Assembly (NCBI RefSeq): GCF_015694405.1
Contig: NZ_JADQDB010000010.1
Coordinates: 1 to 64,000 of the forward strand
Length of the DNA: 64,000 nt
Source of the DNA: Pelagibacterium limicola
Lineage (GTDB): Bacteria > Pseudomonadota > Alphaproteobacteria > Rhizobiales > Devosiaceae
Direction: 5' to 3'
Shown here: piece by piece, positions 40,730-50,570 of the stretch
Numbering within the stretch: position 1 is the first letter of the stretch
Layout: the number at the start of each line of letters is the position of its first letter
Position numbers and translations under genes: made by a program
The notes under the pieces: model-generated
Seen by the model: only the letters and a program-made list of their open reading frames with translations
The model's database searches: none
Told to the model about the DNA's origin: nothing

Positions 40730-41383
40730 ATGACGATAAATACCAAGTCCAGACTCTTTGATTCCATCCGTATCAAGCCCCGGCGCGGCGCCGAGGACGA
40801 AGTGCCAGCCCATCCAGGCTGCGATTGGGAGGGGTGCGATAGCGCCGGCATCTACAAGGCGCCCAAAGGCGCGCGCGCGGATGGGCAATTCCACAATTTC
40901 TGCCTGGAGCACGTCCGCCACTACAACAAGGCCTATAATTATTTTGCCGGCATGAACGATGAGGAAATCTCCGATCACGCCATAAAGACGAACGCACCGG
41001 GCAGCCGCGAGACCTGGGCGTTCGGCTCCAACCGGTTCGGCAAATCGAACCCCGAGCCGAAAAAGTTCAAGACCCGCGACTACTCGGGCCGTCAGTTCCA
41101 TGACCCCAACAACCTCTTCGCGCGCCTAAAGCGCAACCAGGCCCGCACCGACGGCGTCTCCGGCCGCTCGCAGCGCGACGTGACGCTCACCGGCCAGGAT
41201 CGTGTAGCGCTGGAAACCCTGGGCCTTGAAGGCCGCCGTCCCGCTCCCGAGATCAAGTCCGCCTATAAGGCGCTGGTCAAGCTCCATCACCCCGACGCCA
41301 ATGGTGGCGACCGGAGCTCGGAGGACCGCCTGCGCGCCATCATCACCGCCTATAACCATCTCAAGGGCCGGGGACTGGTTTAG
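40730..41383 (+). CDS. J-domain (DnaJ-like) protein
   Basis: A 217-residue cytosolic protein with an unusual order. A cysteine-containing N-terminal region (HPGCDWEGCDSAGIYKAPKG...FHNFCLEHVRHYNKAYNYFAGM) resembles a zinc knuckle. A C-terminal J domain follows (ALETLGLEGRRPAPEIKSAYKALVKLHHPDANGG), with the essential HPD. It would stimulate an Hsp70 for a specific client. The type is common in rhizobia and usually sits just before cobS, as here. Confidence 0.93.
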   Translation: MTINTKSRLFDSIRIKPRRGAEDEVPAHPGCDWEGCDSAGIYKAPKGARADGQFHNFCLEHVRHYNKAYNYFAGMNDEEISDHAIKTNAPGSRETWAFGSNRFGKSNPEPKKFKTRDYSGRQFHDPNNLFARLKRNQARTDGVSGRSQRDVTLTGQDRVALETLGLEGRRPAPEIKSAYKALVKLHHPDANGGDRSSEDRLRAIITAYNHLKGRGLV

Positions 41384-41530
41384 AAGGCTCTTCCCCCTTG
41401 CGGCGGCGCCCCGTATGGGCTTATGGCAATATCGCTGTTATAAGCGCACCCGCATTTCATTCCCGCGACGCGAACACACGCGCCTGCAACGCATTCCGGT
41501 GGCACGGCCAGTGCCGCAACGAGGCAAATT

Positions 41531-42511
41531 ATGACTGAGTATTCCAACCTGCCCGACACCGATTACAAGGTCCGCGACCTTTTCGGCATCGACAGTGACA
41601 TGGTGGTCAAGGGCTACGGCACCCGCACCGACCACGTGCCTGAGATCGACCCCGATTACCTGTTTGACCGCAATACGACCCTCGCCATTCTTGCGGGCTT
41701 CGCCTTCAACCGCCGCGTTATGGTGCAGGGCTATCACGGCACGGGTAAGTCCACCCACATCGAGCAGGTGGCCGCGCGCCTCAACTGGCCCCTCGTCCGC
41801 GTCAACCTCGACAGCCATGTCAGCCGTATCGACCTTGTCGGCAAGGACGCCATTGTCTTGAAGGACGGCAAGCAGGTCACCGAATTCCGGGACGGCATCC
41901 TCCCCTGGGCCGTCCAGAACAATGTCGCGCTGGTTTTCGACGAATACGATGCAGGCCGGCCTGACGTGATGTTCGTCATCCAGCGCGTGCTGGAGGTTTC
42001 GGGCCGGCTGACGCTGCTCGACCAGAACCGGGTCATCCGCCCGCACCCCGCTTTCCGGCTCTTTTCGACCACCAACACCATCGGGCTGGGCGATACGTCG
42101 GGCCTCTATCACGGCACCCAGCAGATCAACCAGGGCCAGATGGATCGCTGGTCGATCGTTGTGACCCTCAATTACCTCCCGCACGAAAAGGAAGTCGGCA
42201 TCGTTCTGGCCAAGAACAAATCCTATGCCGCAACCGAAGAGGGCCAGAAGCTCGTTTCCAACATGGTGCGCGTGGCCGATCTCACCCGCTCCGCCTTCAT
42301 CAACGGCGATCTTTCGACCGTCATGAGCCCGCGCGCCGTGATCACCTGGGCCGAGAACGCCCAGATTTTCGGCGATATCGGCTTTGCCTTCCGCCTCACC
42401 TTCCTCAACAAATGCGACGAGCTCGAACGCCCGGTGGTCGCCGAGTTCTATCAGCGCGTCTTTGGCGAGGATCTTCCGGAATCGGCAGCCAACCTGGCAA
42501 TTTCCGCTTAG
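41531..42511 (+). CDS. cobS: Aerobic cobaltochelatase subunit CobS
   Basis: A 326-residue AAA+ ATPase of the MoxR group. With CobT and CobN it inserts cobalt into hydrogenobyrinate diamide in aerobic B12 synthesis. Walker A is [10 protein letters not shown], Walker [11 protein letters not shown], and the sensor region [19 protein letters not shown]. No cobalamin riboswitch was seen upstream. cobN and other cob genes are not in the window; separation of cobST from the main cob cluster is usual in rhizobia. Confidence 0.97.
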   Translation: MTEYSNLPDTDYKVRDLFGIDSDMVVKGYGTRTDHVPEIDPDYLFDRNTTLAILAGFAFNRRVMVQGYHGTGKSTHIEQVAARLNWPLVRVNLDSHVSRIDLVGKDAIVLKDGKQVTEFRDGILPWAVQNNVALVFDEYDAGRPDVMFVIQRVLEVSGRLTLLDQNRVIRPHPAFRLFSTTNTIGLGDTSGLYHGTQQINQGQMDRWSIVVTLNYLPHEKEVGIVLAKNKSYAATEEGQKLVSNMVRVADLTRSAFINGDLSTVMSPRAVITWAENAQIFGDIGFAFRLTFLNKCDELERPVVAEFYQRVFGEDLPESAANLAISA

Positions 42512-42573
42512 GCCGGTCCAAAGAGCCGGAGGAAGGGTCTCCCTCTCCAGCGTAACAATGAACGAAGTCCGCA

Positions 42574-44457
42574 ATGGCCCAGCCACCGCGCAACAGCAAG
42601 GCGAACAAGCCCGACCCGACGATGGCGTTCAAATCCGCCGTCGGCGCGGTTGTGCGCACGGTTGCCAATAAGCCCGGACTCGAGGTGAACTTTACCGCCG
42701 ACCGCCCCATCCTGACCGCCGACAAGGCCCGCCTTGCCGCGCTCCCGCGTCTGCCCACTGCCCGGGATATTGCCGTTGCGCGGGGACAGGGTGACGCGAT
42801 GGCCATGCGCATGGCCAGTCACGACCCCGATATCCACCGGCGGTTGACCCCAAAGGATCCCGACGCCCGGGCCGCCTTCGATGCACTCGAACAGGCGCGC
42901 GTCGAGGCGCTGGGCTGCACGCGCATGGGCGGCATGAGCGGCAATATCGGGCATATGCTCGAAGATCGCCTGTTCCGCGCCAACTATGCCAATGTGACCG
43001 ACATCGCCGATGCCCCGCTGGCCGAAGCGCTGGGGCTCCTCCTGCGCGAGCAGGTGGCCGGCATCCCTGTACCACCCTCGGGTTCCCCGATCGTCGATCT
43101 CTGGCGCGACAAGATCGAGGCGCGCACCGGTACCTCCCTCAAGGCGCTCGAAAACCTGCTCGACGATCAGGCCGCCTTTTCACGCGCCACCCGTTCGATC
43201 CTGCGCGAACTTGACCTGATTGCGGACGCCGAGGTCGACCCCTCCGAAAGCGAGCAGTCCGACAGCGCCAACGACGCCCAGAACAACCAGGCGATGAACG
43301 GGGAAGAGGACGAGCAGCAGGGCGAATCCGACGGCACGGAAACCGAAGGTACCGAGGATGCCGCCGGCGAGCACGAGGACGCCGGCGACGTCGAGGGCAT
43401 GGAAGCCGATACGGCCGACAGTGAGGAAGACGCAACGACCGAGGTCGGCCAGGAGTCTCCCGCCCCGCCGCCGCGCGGCGAAGGCGAAAACCGGCTTTCC
43501 AACCAGCCCACCTATCGCATTTTCACCGACAAATTCGATGAGGTGGTCAGCGCAGCGGAACTCTGCCCGACCGAGGAGCTCGACCAGCTTCGCATGCTGC
43601 TCGACAAGCAGCTTGAAAACCTGGCCGGGGCCGTGGCGCGGCTCGCTAACAAGCTTCAGCGGCGCTTGATGGCGCAGCAGAACCGCGGCTGGGATTTCGA
43701 TCTCGAAGAAGGCATTCTCGATACAGCGCGGTTGACCCGTGTGGTGACCGATCCCCTTCAGGCCCTCTCCTTCAAGGAAGAGCGCGACACCGAATTCCGC
43801 GACACCGTCGTGACGCTGCTGATCGACAATTCCGGCTCTATGCGCGGGCGACCGATCACCATCGCAGCGATCTGCGGCGACATTCTTGCCCGCACGCTCG
43901 AGCGCTGCGGGGTCAAGGTCGAAATCCTCGGCTTCACCACCCGCGCCTGGAAGGGCGGTAAATCGCGCGAAGCCTGGCTCGACGCAGGACGCCCACCCAA
44001 CCCCGGACGAGTCAACGATATCCGCCATATCATCTACAAGAGTGCGGACGAACCCTGGCGCCATGCCAAGCGCAATCTGGGGCTGATGATGCGCGAGGGT
44101 CTGCTTAAGGAAAACATTGACGGCGAGGCGCTGCAATGGGCACACAAGCGCCTGCTTTCCCGCGCCGAAAATCGTCGCATCCTGATGGTCATTTCCGATG
44201 GCGCGCCGGTCGACGATTCCACCCAATCGGTCAATCCGGGTAATTATCTCGAAGCCCATCTGCGGGCAATCATCGAGGACATCGAGACCCGCTCCCCTGT
44301 GCAACTCGTTGCCATCGGCATCGGCCACGACGTCACCCGCTACTATCGCCGCGCCGTCACCATTCTCGATGCGGACGAGCTTGCCGGCGCCATGACCGAC
44401 AATCTCGCCGCTCTCTTTGACGAGGAACCGCCATCGGCTGCGCGGAAGCGGCGCTAG
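42574..44457 (+). CDS. cobT: Aerobic cobaltochelatase subunit CobT
   Basis: A 627-residue partner of CobS. A helical N-terminal region is followed by an acidic low-complexity segment (about 220-305, long Glu/Asp runs) and a C-terminal von Willebrand A domain with the metal-binding MIDAS motif DNSGS near residue 417. It bridges CobS and CobN. It lies 62 bases after cobS, and its stop is directly followed by the ATG of the next gene. Confidence 0.97.
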   Translation: MAQPPRNSKANKPDPTMAFKSAVGAVVRTVANKPGLEVNFTADRPILTADKARLAALPRLPTARDIAVARGQGDAMAMRMASHDPDIHRRLTPKDPDARAAFDALEQARVEALGCTRMGGMSGNIGHMLEDRLFRANYANVTDIADAPLAEALGLLLREQVAGIPVPPSGSPIVDLWRDKIEARTGTSLKALENLLDDQAAFSRATRSILRELDLIADAEVDPSESEQSDSANDAQNNQAMNGEEDEQQGESDGTETEGTEDAAGEHEDAGDVEGMEADTADSEEDATTEVGQESPAPPPRGEGENRLSNQPTYRIFTDKFDEVVSAAELCPTEELDQLRMLLDKQLENLAGAVARLANKLQRRLMAQQNRGWDFDLEEGILDTARLTRVVTDPLQALSFKEERDTEFRDTVVTLLIDNSGSMRGRPITIAAICGDILARTLERCGVKVEILGFTTRAWKGGKSREAWLDAGRPPNPGRVNDIRHIIYKSADEPWRHAKRNLGLMMREGLLKENIDGEALQWAHKRLLSRAENRRILMVISDGAPVDDSTQSVNPGNYLEAHLRAIIEDIETRSPVQLVAIGIGHDVTRYYRRAVTILDADELAGAMTDNLAALFDEEPPSAARKRR

Positions 44458-45432
44458 ATGCTTGTTCGCGCCGTCGCGACAACTGCATTGCTCGTTTTCA
44501 CGGCATGCGCTGTCGCGGCCGAACCCATCTCCGTCACCTCAACCCCGGTCATCCGTTTCAAGGGCGCCGCCATCGACCAGCAGGTGGACAGCCTCATTTT
44601 CCATGGTGGTTTCGTCCTATCGAGCGACCATCCCGAATTCGGCGGCCTTTCGGGACTCACCTTTCTCGATGCCGAGCGCTTCGTCATGGTCACAGACGAA
44701 GGCAATTTCGTTTCTGGGCGTCTGAAGCCCGAAGGCCTCACCGAGGTTGCGATCGAAGTGATCCGCAATTCGGCCGGCGAGCCACTGCCTACCAAGTTCT
44801 CCAAGGACGCCGAAGCCGTCGACGTGATTTTCCGCAACGGCGCGCCGGCTGCCATCCGTGTCGGGTTCGAGCACCTGACGCGCGTCGCCGATTTCGACCT
44901 CGTCAACGGTCGGCCCACCGGCGCCGCCCGCCCGGTTCCTGTCCCCGATTGGCTAACCGCGCTGCGCGACAACGAGTCGATCGAATCAGTCTGCATCGCG
45001 CCGCCAGCCTCTCCTGTCGCCGGCTCGACACTCATCATCACCGAGGGCCATTCGCGGAAGCCGGGCACCTGGGCCGCCACGCTGCTCGGCCAGCGCGACC
45101 AGGGCGATCTGCACCTAGCCGCTTCGCGCGGGGTCAACCCCACCGATTGCGCCTTCCTGCCCAATGGCGACCTCCTGGTGCTCGAACGCGGCCTGTCTTT
45201 CTTGACCTTTTCCATGCAGATACGCCACATTCCCGCTGGCTCCGTCCGGCCCGACTCGGCGATGGACGGGCCTGTCATCCTTTCGGCTGCTGGCAGCGAG
45301 GTGGACAATATGGAGGGGCTGGGCATACGCACCCTCCCCGATGGCGAAGTTCGCCTGACCATCGTTTCCGACGACAATTTCAATCGCTTCCAGCGCAATC
45401 TGCTGCTCGAATTCGCATTGCCCAGACGCTAG
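44458..45432 (+). CDS. Secreted esterase-like phytase family protein
   Basis: A 324-residue exported beta-propeller protein. The signal peptide ends near CAVAAEP. Family marks are GGLSGLTFLDAERFVMVTDEGNFVSGRL, NESIESVCIAPP, and the C-terminal NMEGLGIRTLPDGEVRLTIVSDDNFNRFQRNLLLEFAL. Esterase-like activity of phytase is the family name; the true substrate here is unknown. It starts at the base after the cobT stop, so it is co-transcribed, an arrangement seen in other rhizobia. Confidence 0.9.
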   Translation: MLVRAVATTALLVFTACAVAAEPISVTSTPVIRFKGAAIDQQVDSLIFHGGFVLSSDHPEFGGLSGLTFLDAERFVMVTDEGNFVSGRLKPEGLTEVAIEVIRNSAGEPLPTKFSKDAEAVDVIFRNGAPAAIRVGFEHLTRVADFDLVNGRPTGAARPVPVPDWLTALRDNESIESVCIAPPASPVAGSTLIITEGHSRKPGTWAATLLGQRDQGDLHLAASRGVNPTDCAFLPNGDLLVLERGLSFLTFSMQIRHIPAGSVRPDSAMDGPVILSAAGSEVDNMEGLGIRTLPDGEVRLTIVSDDNFNRFQRNLLLEFALPRR

Positions 45433-45469
45433 ACTCGCCGGCCAGCGATTCCATTTCCGGAGCATCACC

Positions 45470-46513
45470 ATGAACATCGATCTCTTGCGCTCGCTCTGCG
45501 AGACCCCCGGGGCACCGGGGCGCGAACATCGCGTGCGCGCGCTCATCGAAAAGGAAATCGATGGGCTCTTCGACGAGACGCGCGTCGACGCCATGGGATC
45601 TTTGCTCTGCGTGCGCAAATCCCGGACTGACAAGCCGGACCCGTTGAAGGTCATGCTCCTGTGCCATATGGATGAGATCGCCTTCCTCGTCACCCACGTT
45701 TCGGAAAAGGGTCACATCCATATCGACCCCGTCGGCGGGTTCGATGCGCGCAACCTCTTCTCGCGCCGTGTGCTCGTGTGCACCAAAGACGGCGACTACA
45801 AGGGCGTCATGAATCCAGGTGGCCGCCCGGTCCATATTTCGGGGCCCGAAGAGCGCAAGAAAGTGCCAGAGGTCAAGGAATTTTTCGTCGATATCGGCAT
45901 GGGGAAAGAAGCTCGCGACAAAGTCAAGGTCGGCGACTTCATCGTCATGGACGAACCGCTGGTCGAGATGGGCGAAAAGATCGTCTCGAAGGCGCTCGAC
46001 AACCGCATTGCCTGCTGGCTGGGTATCGAGGTCATCCGCGCGCTCGACAAGTCCGGCGCAAAGCACGATTGCGAAATACACGTCGCCTTCACCGCGCAGG
46101 AGGAGGTTGGCCTGCGCGGCGCCCGCACCGCCTCTTATGCCGTCAAACCCGACATCGGATTCGGGATCGATACGACGCTCGCTTGCGACACGCCGGGCGT
46201 TCCTGAAAACGAGGCTGTGACCGTTCAGGGCAAGGGTTTTGGCCTCCACGTCAAGGATTCATCCTTTATCGCCGACCTCGATCTCGTCGAGGAAATCGAG
46301 GCGCTTGCCAACAAAAAGAAAATCCCCGTCCAGCGCACCATCCTTGCTGCCGGCGGACAGGATGGTGCCGCCGCCCAGCAGGCAGCCGCGGGTGCTCGCG
46401 CTGTGGGCATCGTGGTCGGAACGCGCTATATCCACACGGTCACCGAAATGATCGACAAAACCGACCTTCAGGCCGCCCTCGATATTCTCGTGGCGTATCT
46501 TTCGGAAAAATAG
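45470..46513 (+). CDS. M42 family metallopeptidase
   Basis: A 347-residue cytosolic aminopeptidase of the glutamyl-aminopeptidase/TET group. Metal ligands appear in LCHMDEIAFLV (His), KALDNRIACW (Asp), TAQEEVGLRGA (catalytic Glu pair), GIDTTLACDTPG (Asp) and YIHTVTEMID (His). TET peptidases trim peptides in large dodecamers. Preceded by GGAG eight bases before the ATG; likely joined to the cobT operon or with its own promoter (37 bases). Confidence 0.93.
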   Translation: MNIDLLRSLCETPGAPGREHRVRALIEKEIDGLFDETRVDAMGSLLCVRKSRTDKPDPLKVMLLCHMDEIAFLVTHVSEKGHIHIDPVGGFDARNLFSRRVLVCTKDGDYKGVMNPGGRPVHISGPEERKKVPEVKEFFVDIGMGKEARDKVKVGDFIVMDEPLVEMGEKIVSKALDNRIACWLGIEVIRALDKSGAKHDCEIHVAFTAQEEVGLRGARTASYAVKPDIGFGIDTTLACDTPGVPENEAVTVQGKGFGLHVKDSSFIADLDLVEEIEALANKKKIPVQRTILAAGGQDGAAAQQAAAGARAVGIVVGTRYIHTVTEMIDKTDLQAALDILVAYLSEK

Positions 46514-46525
46514 CGCCGCCCGGCG

Positions 46526-46927
46526 CTATATCGATCGTGCAATGGGTACGATCTCCACGGGCCGTCCGGCCAGTGCGTCCGCCACCTTTTCCGTGAGTTG
46601 GGCCAGCGAAAAGGGCTTGTTGAGGACATCGTAGATAAGCGCATCGAGTCCGTGCGCGCGCTCGCGCTGATCGGCAAAGCCGGTCATGAGCACGATCTTC
46701 AGCTCCGGAAAGGCGGAATTGACCGCGAGCGCCAACCCGATCCCGTCCATCACGGGCATCTTGATATCGGACAACAGCAGGTCGAGCGCTCCATCGACCG
46801 CGGCGACGGCTTCCAGCGCAAGCCCGCCATCCTCGGCATAGATTACCTCATGCCCCACCATTTCGAGTGCCCGCACAACGAATGCGCGGACATTGTCGTC
46901 GTCCTCGGCTACAAGAATCTTTGCCAT
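46526..46927 (-). CDS. Single-domain response regulator, CpdR-like
   Basis: A 133-residue receiver domain with no output domain: acidic pocket VAEDDDN, phospho-acceptor Asp in LLLSDIKMPVMDG, Thr in LMTGFAD and Lys in LNKPFS. The overall pattern resembles CpdR, which in Caulobacter and rhizobia steers ClpXP proteolysis in the cell cycle, as part of the CckA-ChpT relay. The call is by resemblance; a generic receiver is the alternative. ATG at 46927 matches the family; a longer frame exists. It follows the zinc-ribbon gene on the same strand, with its start 13 bases beyond that gene's end. Confidence 0.85.
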   Translation of the reverse strand: MAKILVAEDDDNVRAFVVRALEMVGHEVIYAEDGGLALEAVAAVDGALDLLLSDIKMPVMDGIGLALAVNSAFPELKIVLMTGFADQRERAHGLDALIYDVLNKPFSLAQLTEKVADALAGRPVEIVPIARSI

Positions 46928-46940
46928 TTTGCGTCCCTGT

Positions 46941-47771
46941 TTACTCTTGCTGTTCCGACCGGCCTGTATTTTCGACAAAGCTCAGGCGCACCTTTTCCAC
47001 CCCCGCTGGCGGCGAGGTCAGCTGGGTGTCGATGGAGAGCACGTCACCCGGCAGTACGCTGCGCACCGACGGTGTTACGCTCCATTCGTAAATAACCACT
47101 CCCTCGCTTTCCAGAAGGCTCACCAGAATGTTGGGCACGCGGACGAGTCGGTCGGTAACGTTGGAGATCCGTGCATGGACCACGATGACGGGATTACCGT
47201 CGCGCGAGGTGCGTAGCGTGTTGACCTCGACGAAATCGAGCCCGATGACGTTCGTGCCGAGCCCGACGACCCTGTATAGCGCGTTGGTTTCGGGATAGTT
47301 GCGTACGATCTCGTTCCGCAACCCGATTGCGCCCGCAATGGCGAGGACGGCGACCAACGCCATGGAAATCCGGGCGGTGCGCCTGAAACGCGCCATCGGA
47401 AGCGTGCGAATCACTGCATTGCGACGCTTGGCGAGCTCATCCTTGCGTTGACGCACCAGTTTGCCTTCAGGCCCGCGACCTTGAGTGTGCGGGCTTGGCA
47501 GGATTTGTTCGGCTTGGGGGTCCTCCGATACGAAAGCGGCATCGAGCAAGTTCTCGTCGGATTCTGTGAAAAGCGTATCGTCGTCGGCACGGAAGCCCAG
47601 TTCGTCGTCATCGGGATCGGGGTCTTCGAACGCTTCCTTGGGCTCGGGGAAGGTCGGTGTCGCCGTCCACTCAGTCGCGCAAGTCGCGCACTGCACCTGG
47701 CGCCCCGCAGCGCTCAACGCGTCCGAGCCAACGCGATAGCTCGTATGACAGTTGGGACAGGTGATGATCAC
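46941..47771 (-). CDS. MJ0042-type zinc-ribbon membrane protein
   Basis: A 276-residue protein. Residues 1-36 form a zinc ribbon (IITCPNCHTSYRVGSDAL...VQCATCATEW). An acidic linker, a membrane helix (about 133-152, ISMALVAVLAIAGAIGL) and a periplasmic beta-rich C-terminal domain follow (DFVEVNTLRTSRDGNPVIVVHARISNVTDRLVRVP). It is the DUF3426-like architecture common in proteobacteria; function unknown. Divergent from ftsE; upstream of the CpdR-like gene. Confidence 0.88.
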   Translation of the reverse strand: MIITCPNCHTSYRVGSDALSAAGRQVQCATCATEWTATPTFPEPKEAFEDPDPDDDELGFRADDDTLFTESDENLLDAAFVSEDPQAEQILPSPHTQGRGPEGKLVRQRKDELAKRRNAVIRTLPMARFRRTARISMALVAVLAIAGAIGLRNEIVRNYPETNALYRVVGLGTNVIGLDFVEVNTLRTSRDGNPVIVVHARISNVTDRLVRVPNILVSLLESEGVVIYEWSVTPSVRSVLPGDVLSIDTQLTSPPAGVEKVRLSFVENTGRSEQQE

Positions 47772-47918
47772 GAGGCGTCAGGCCATCCAGCACGTTCGGA
47801 AATTGAGTCCGAAGACTAGGGCGCTTGGGTTAAAACTCTTAAAACACCGCCCCGAAACAGCCACGATGCCATTATCGCTGGTAGTATCCCGCTAGCACGG
47901 GTGATTCGGAGGCATTGT

Positions 47919-48578
47919 GTGATCGCGTTTGAAAATGTGGGGCTGCGCTACGGGCACGGGCCCGAAATCCTCAAGGACCTCACCTTCACCATCGATCCCG
48001 GCTCATTCCACTTCCTGACCGGTCCGTCGGGGTCGGGAAAGACGTCGCTTCTGCGGCTGTTGTTGCTTTCGCTCAAACCTACGCGTGGCACGGTGTCGAT
48101 GTTCGGCGAGGATGTCACCCGGCTCGATCAGGACCGCCTGCTCCAGATGCGCCGCCATATCGGCATCGTTTTTCAGGAATTCCGTCTGCTCGACCATCTG
48201 ACGACCTTTGAGAACGTGGCGCTCCCTTTGCGCGTACGCGGTCAATCCGAGGTTTCGTATCGCGCCAATGTCGAGGAATTGCTCGATTGGGTCGGGCTGG
48301 GCGATCGCATGGAAGCCTATCCCTCACTGCTCTCTGGGGGAGAAAAGCAGCGCGCTGCCATTGCCAGAGCGGTCATCGCCAAGCCCGATATCCTGCTCGC
48401 CGACGAACCCACAGGCAATGTCGATCCCGGTTTGTCCGAACGGCTCCTGCACCTTTTCGAGGAGCTCAACCGCATGGGCACCACCATCATTCTCGCAACC
48501 CACGAATTGGGACTGCTCGACAAGTTCGGATATCCGCGAATGCTTTTGAACGACGGGGAAATGATCATCCATGAGTGA
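47919..48578 (+). CDS. ftsE: Cell-division ATP-binding protein FtsE
   Basis: A 219-residue ABC ATPase. Walker A GPSGSGKTSLLRLL, Q-loop VFQEFRLLDHLT, signature LLSGGEKQRAAIARA, Walker B ILLADEPTGN and the switch His in LATHELGLLD. With FtsX it drives periplasmic wall hydrolases at the division site. The start is GTG at 47919 with GGAGG six bases upstream. It overlaps ftsX by eight bases. Confidence 0.96.
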   Translation: MIAFENVGLRYGHGPEILKDLTFTIDPGSFHFLTGPSGSGKTSLLRLLLLSLKPTRGTVSMFGEDVTRLDQDRLLQMRRHIGIVFQEFRLLDHLTTFENVALPLRVRGQSEVSYRANVEELLDWVGLGDRMEAYPSLLSGGEKQRAAIARAVIAKPDILLADEPTGNVDPGLSERLLHLFEELNRMGTTIILATHELGLLDKFGYPRMLLNDGEMIIHE

Positions 48579-49491
48579 GGGTATAAGGCTCGGCTTTTCC
48601 CGCCCCGGCCCCATCGTTCCTGCCCAGTCTGTCGCCGGACGGACGCTGATGCTGTTGATCGGCATCATGACCTTTCTATCCTGCGTCACTTTCGGCGGGG
48701 TTCTGCTTGTGCAGAAATCGGCCGTAGGCTGGTCTGCGGATGTCGGACGGGAGGTGACGGTGCAGATCCGGCCCGTCGATGGCGAGGTGCTCGAGAGTAA
48801 TATCCGGCTGGTCATATCGCTCGCCGAGGCCGTCCCGGGCGTCGCCAGCGCGCACGCCCTGAGCCTTGAAGAGAGCCAGAGCCTGCTCGAACCCTGGCTC
48901 GGAGCGGGCCTTGATCTGTCTGACCTTTCCATTCCCCGGCTCGTCATCGTCAGGCTCTCGGATCCCAACGCCGCCGACATCGCCCGGCTCGAAAGCGAAA
49001 TCTCCGCCATCGCCGGGGTGAGTCTGGAAACGCACGCTGCCTGGCGCGTTCAACTCAACACCATGGCCGGCACCATTGTCGTCTCGGGGATTCTCGTGCT
49101 GGCGCTCATCCTTGTCGCCACGGCACTTGCGATCGTCTTTGCCACACGCGGCACGATGTCCACCAACCGTGAGATCGTGGACGTCCTGCACTTCATCGGC
49201 GCATCGAACCGCTTTATCGCCGGCGAATTTCAGGGCCGGTTCCTGATGATCGGACTCAGGGGCGGAGCCTTCGGCGGGCTTGCCGCCATTGGTTTTTTCA
49301 TAGCCGTCGGAACGGCCATGGGTGCCGTCATGGCCGACCCGTCCTCGGCTCAGCTGGGATTCTTTTTTGGCCAGTTTGCCCTGGGATTTGACGGGCTGCT
49401 GGGTATCGCGGGCGTCGTCATGGTCATTGCCGGACTAACGGCCATAACCTCGCGGCTGACCGTCCGGCGCTTTTTATCCCAGCTGTCCTGA
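48571..49491 (+). CDS. ftsX: Cell-division protein FtsX
   Basis: A 306-residue membrane partner of FtsE: a first helix (about 24-48), a large periplasmic domain (50-165) and three C-terminal helices. The conserved NREIVDVLHFIGASNRFIAGEFQGRF coupling region lies between the second and third helices. It transmits ATP-driven movement to murein hydrolases or their activators; the M23 protein at 0.5-2.5 kb is one possible partner, but that is a guess. Confidence 0.94.
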   Translation: MSEGIRLGFSRPGPIVPAQSVAGRTLMLLIGIMTFLSCVTFGGVLLVQKSAVGWSADVGREVTVQIRPVDGEVLESNIRLVISLAEAVPGVASAHALSLEESQSLLEPWLGAGLDLSDLSIPRLVIVRLSDPNAADIARLESEISAIAGVSLETHAAWRVQLNTMAGTIVVSGILVLALILVATALAIVFATRGTMSTNREIVDVLHFIGASNRFIAGEFQGRFLMIGLRGGAFGGLAAIGFFIAVGTAMGAVMADPSSAQLGFFFGQFALGFDGLLGIAGVVMVIAGLTAITSRLTVRRFLSQLS

Positions 49492-49563
49492 CGATCCGCG
49501 CTTGCTCCTCGCGAGCCGGAGCGATAATCACGAAACGCTTTGTCCTGGGAGGGATCTGGTACG

Positions 49564-50373
49564 ATGATCGTACAGGCCATTCGCTCGATCGTTTTTTATC
49601 TCGTCTTTTTCCTCCAGACGACCGTGCTTGCCATCGTCATGGGGACGATGAGCAAAATCATGCCGCGGGCCTATGGGGTCGGATGGGGCATTGCCCAGTA
49701 CTGGATTCACTCTAACCTTTTTCTATTGCGCTGGGTCGCCGGTATCCGCACTGAGGTCACCGGCGCCGAGAACATCCCTCAAGGCGGGTGCATCATCGGC
49801 GCCAAACACCAGTCGGACTGGGATATCTATGCCGTGCTCCCCTATATCGGTGATCCGGCATTCATCGCCAAAAAGGAATTGCTCGACATTCCGTTCTTTG
49901 GCTGGTCGGCGCGTTGGGTCAATACGATTTCGGTCGACAGGAAAAAGGGAAAGGACGCCCTGCCCGAAATGATGCAAGAGGCCAGAGGTGCGCTTGATCG
50001 CGGCTGCCGGGTCGTCATTTTCCCCGAAGGTACCCGCCGCGCGCCGCTCGACGAGCCGTCCTATCGTTCGGGAATCGTCAAGATGTACCAGGCAATGAAC
50101 GTGCCCGTGGTCCCAGTCGCTCTGACCTCTGGGCTCTATTGGGGCCGCAACAGTCCGATCCTCTGGCCCGGCACCGCTCGCGCCAAGTTCCTACCCCCCA
50201 TCACGCCCGGCCTTTCGGCAGCCGAATTCCAAAGGCAGCTCATCGAGGCCATCGAAACCGAAACCGATCGCATGGTGCTCCAGGACGCTCGCAAGGGCCT
50301 GGCCCGCCCCCTCTCCCCGCGTCTGCGCGCCGCTCTGGCCGATCTGGAAGCCCGCATCGGCGACACCCTTTAG
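49564..50373 (+). CDS. plsC: 1-acyl-sn-glycerol-3-phosphate acyltransferase
   Basis: A 269-residue membrane-associated acyltransferase of phospholipid synthesis. It has an N-terminal hydrophobic segment (5-27), catalytic KHQSDWD (HX4D), the AKKELLDIPFFGW segment and FPEGTRRAP. The ATG at 49564 follows a GGAGGG site; an in-frame ATG at 49540 is less likely. It lies 72 bases downstream of ftsX. The ftsEX-plsC order is typical, usually with a YdcF gene between, which is missing here. Confidence 0.93.
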   Translation: MIVQAIRSIVFYLVFFLQTTVLAIVMGTMSKIMPRAYGVGWGIAQYWIHSNLFLLRWVAGIRTEVTGAENIPQGGCIIGAKHQSDWDIYAVLPYIGDPAFIAKKELLDIPFFGWSARWVNTISVDRKKGKDALPEMMQEARGALDRGCRVVIFPEGTRRAPLDEPSYRSGIVKMYQAMNVPVVPVALTSGLYWGRNSPILWPGTARAKFLPPITPGLSAAEFQRQLIEAIETETDRMVLQDARKGLARPLSPRLRAALADLEARIGDTL

Positions 50374-50479
50374 CCAAAGCCCTCTAAAGGGCCCGGCATA
50401 CAAATTGTGATTTGCCATAAGGCCGACACAATATGTTGACATAGGTGCGCCAATATTCGCTAATTGGCGTCGCGCTGAC

Positions 50480-50513
50480 TTGACGGTCGGTAAAATTTGT
50501 TCTATATTTGTTC
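50480..50513 (+). promoter_or_regulatory. Promoter with overlapping LexA (SOS) box
   Basis: TTGACG (-35, 50480-50485), a 17-base spacer and TATATT (-10, 50503-50508). GTTC (50499-50502), TATATTT, GTTC (50510-50513) is the alphaproteobacterial LexA direct repeat, and it encloses the -10 box exactly. A repressor bound here would block RNA polymerase. Transcription would begin near 50515, about 55 bases before the next ATG. Confidence 0.75.
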
Positions 50514-50570
50514 TTTATTTTGGTAGACACTCTCCGCAAGAGCGGGGTTCTGGTCCCTGGAGGGGAGGCC

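Noticed and set aside
41531-44457. cobS-cobT without the rest of the cobalamin genes, considered as an orphan or acquired system
   Set aside because: Separation of cobST from the main cob cluster, next to bolA and a J-domain gene, is the usual arrangement in rhizobial genomes.
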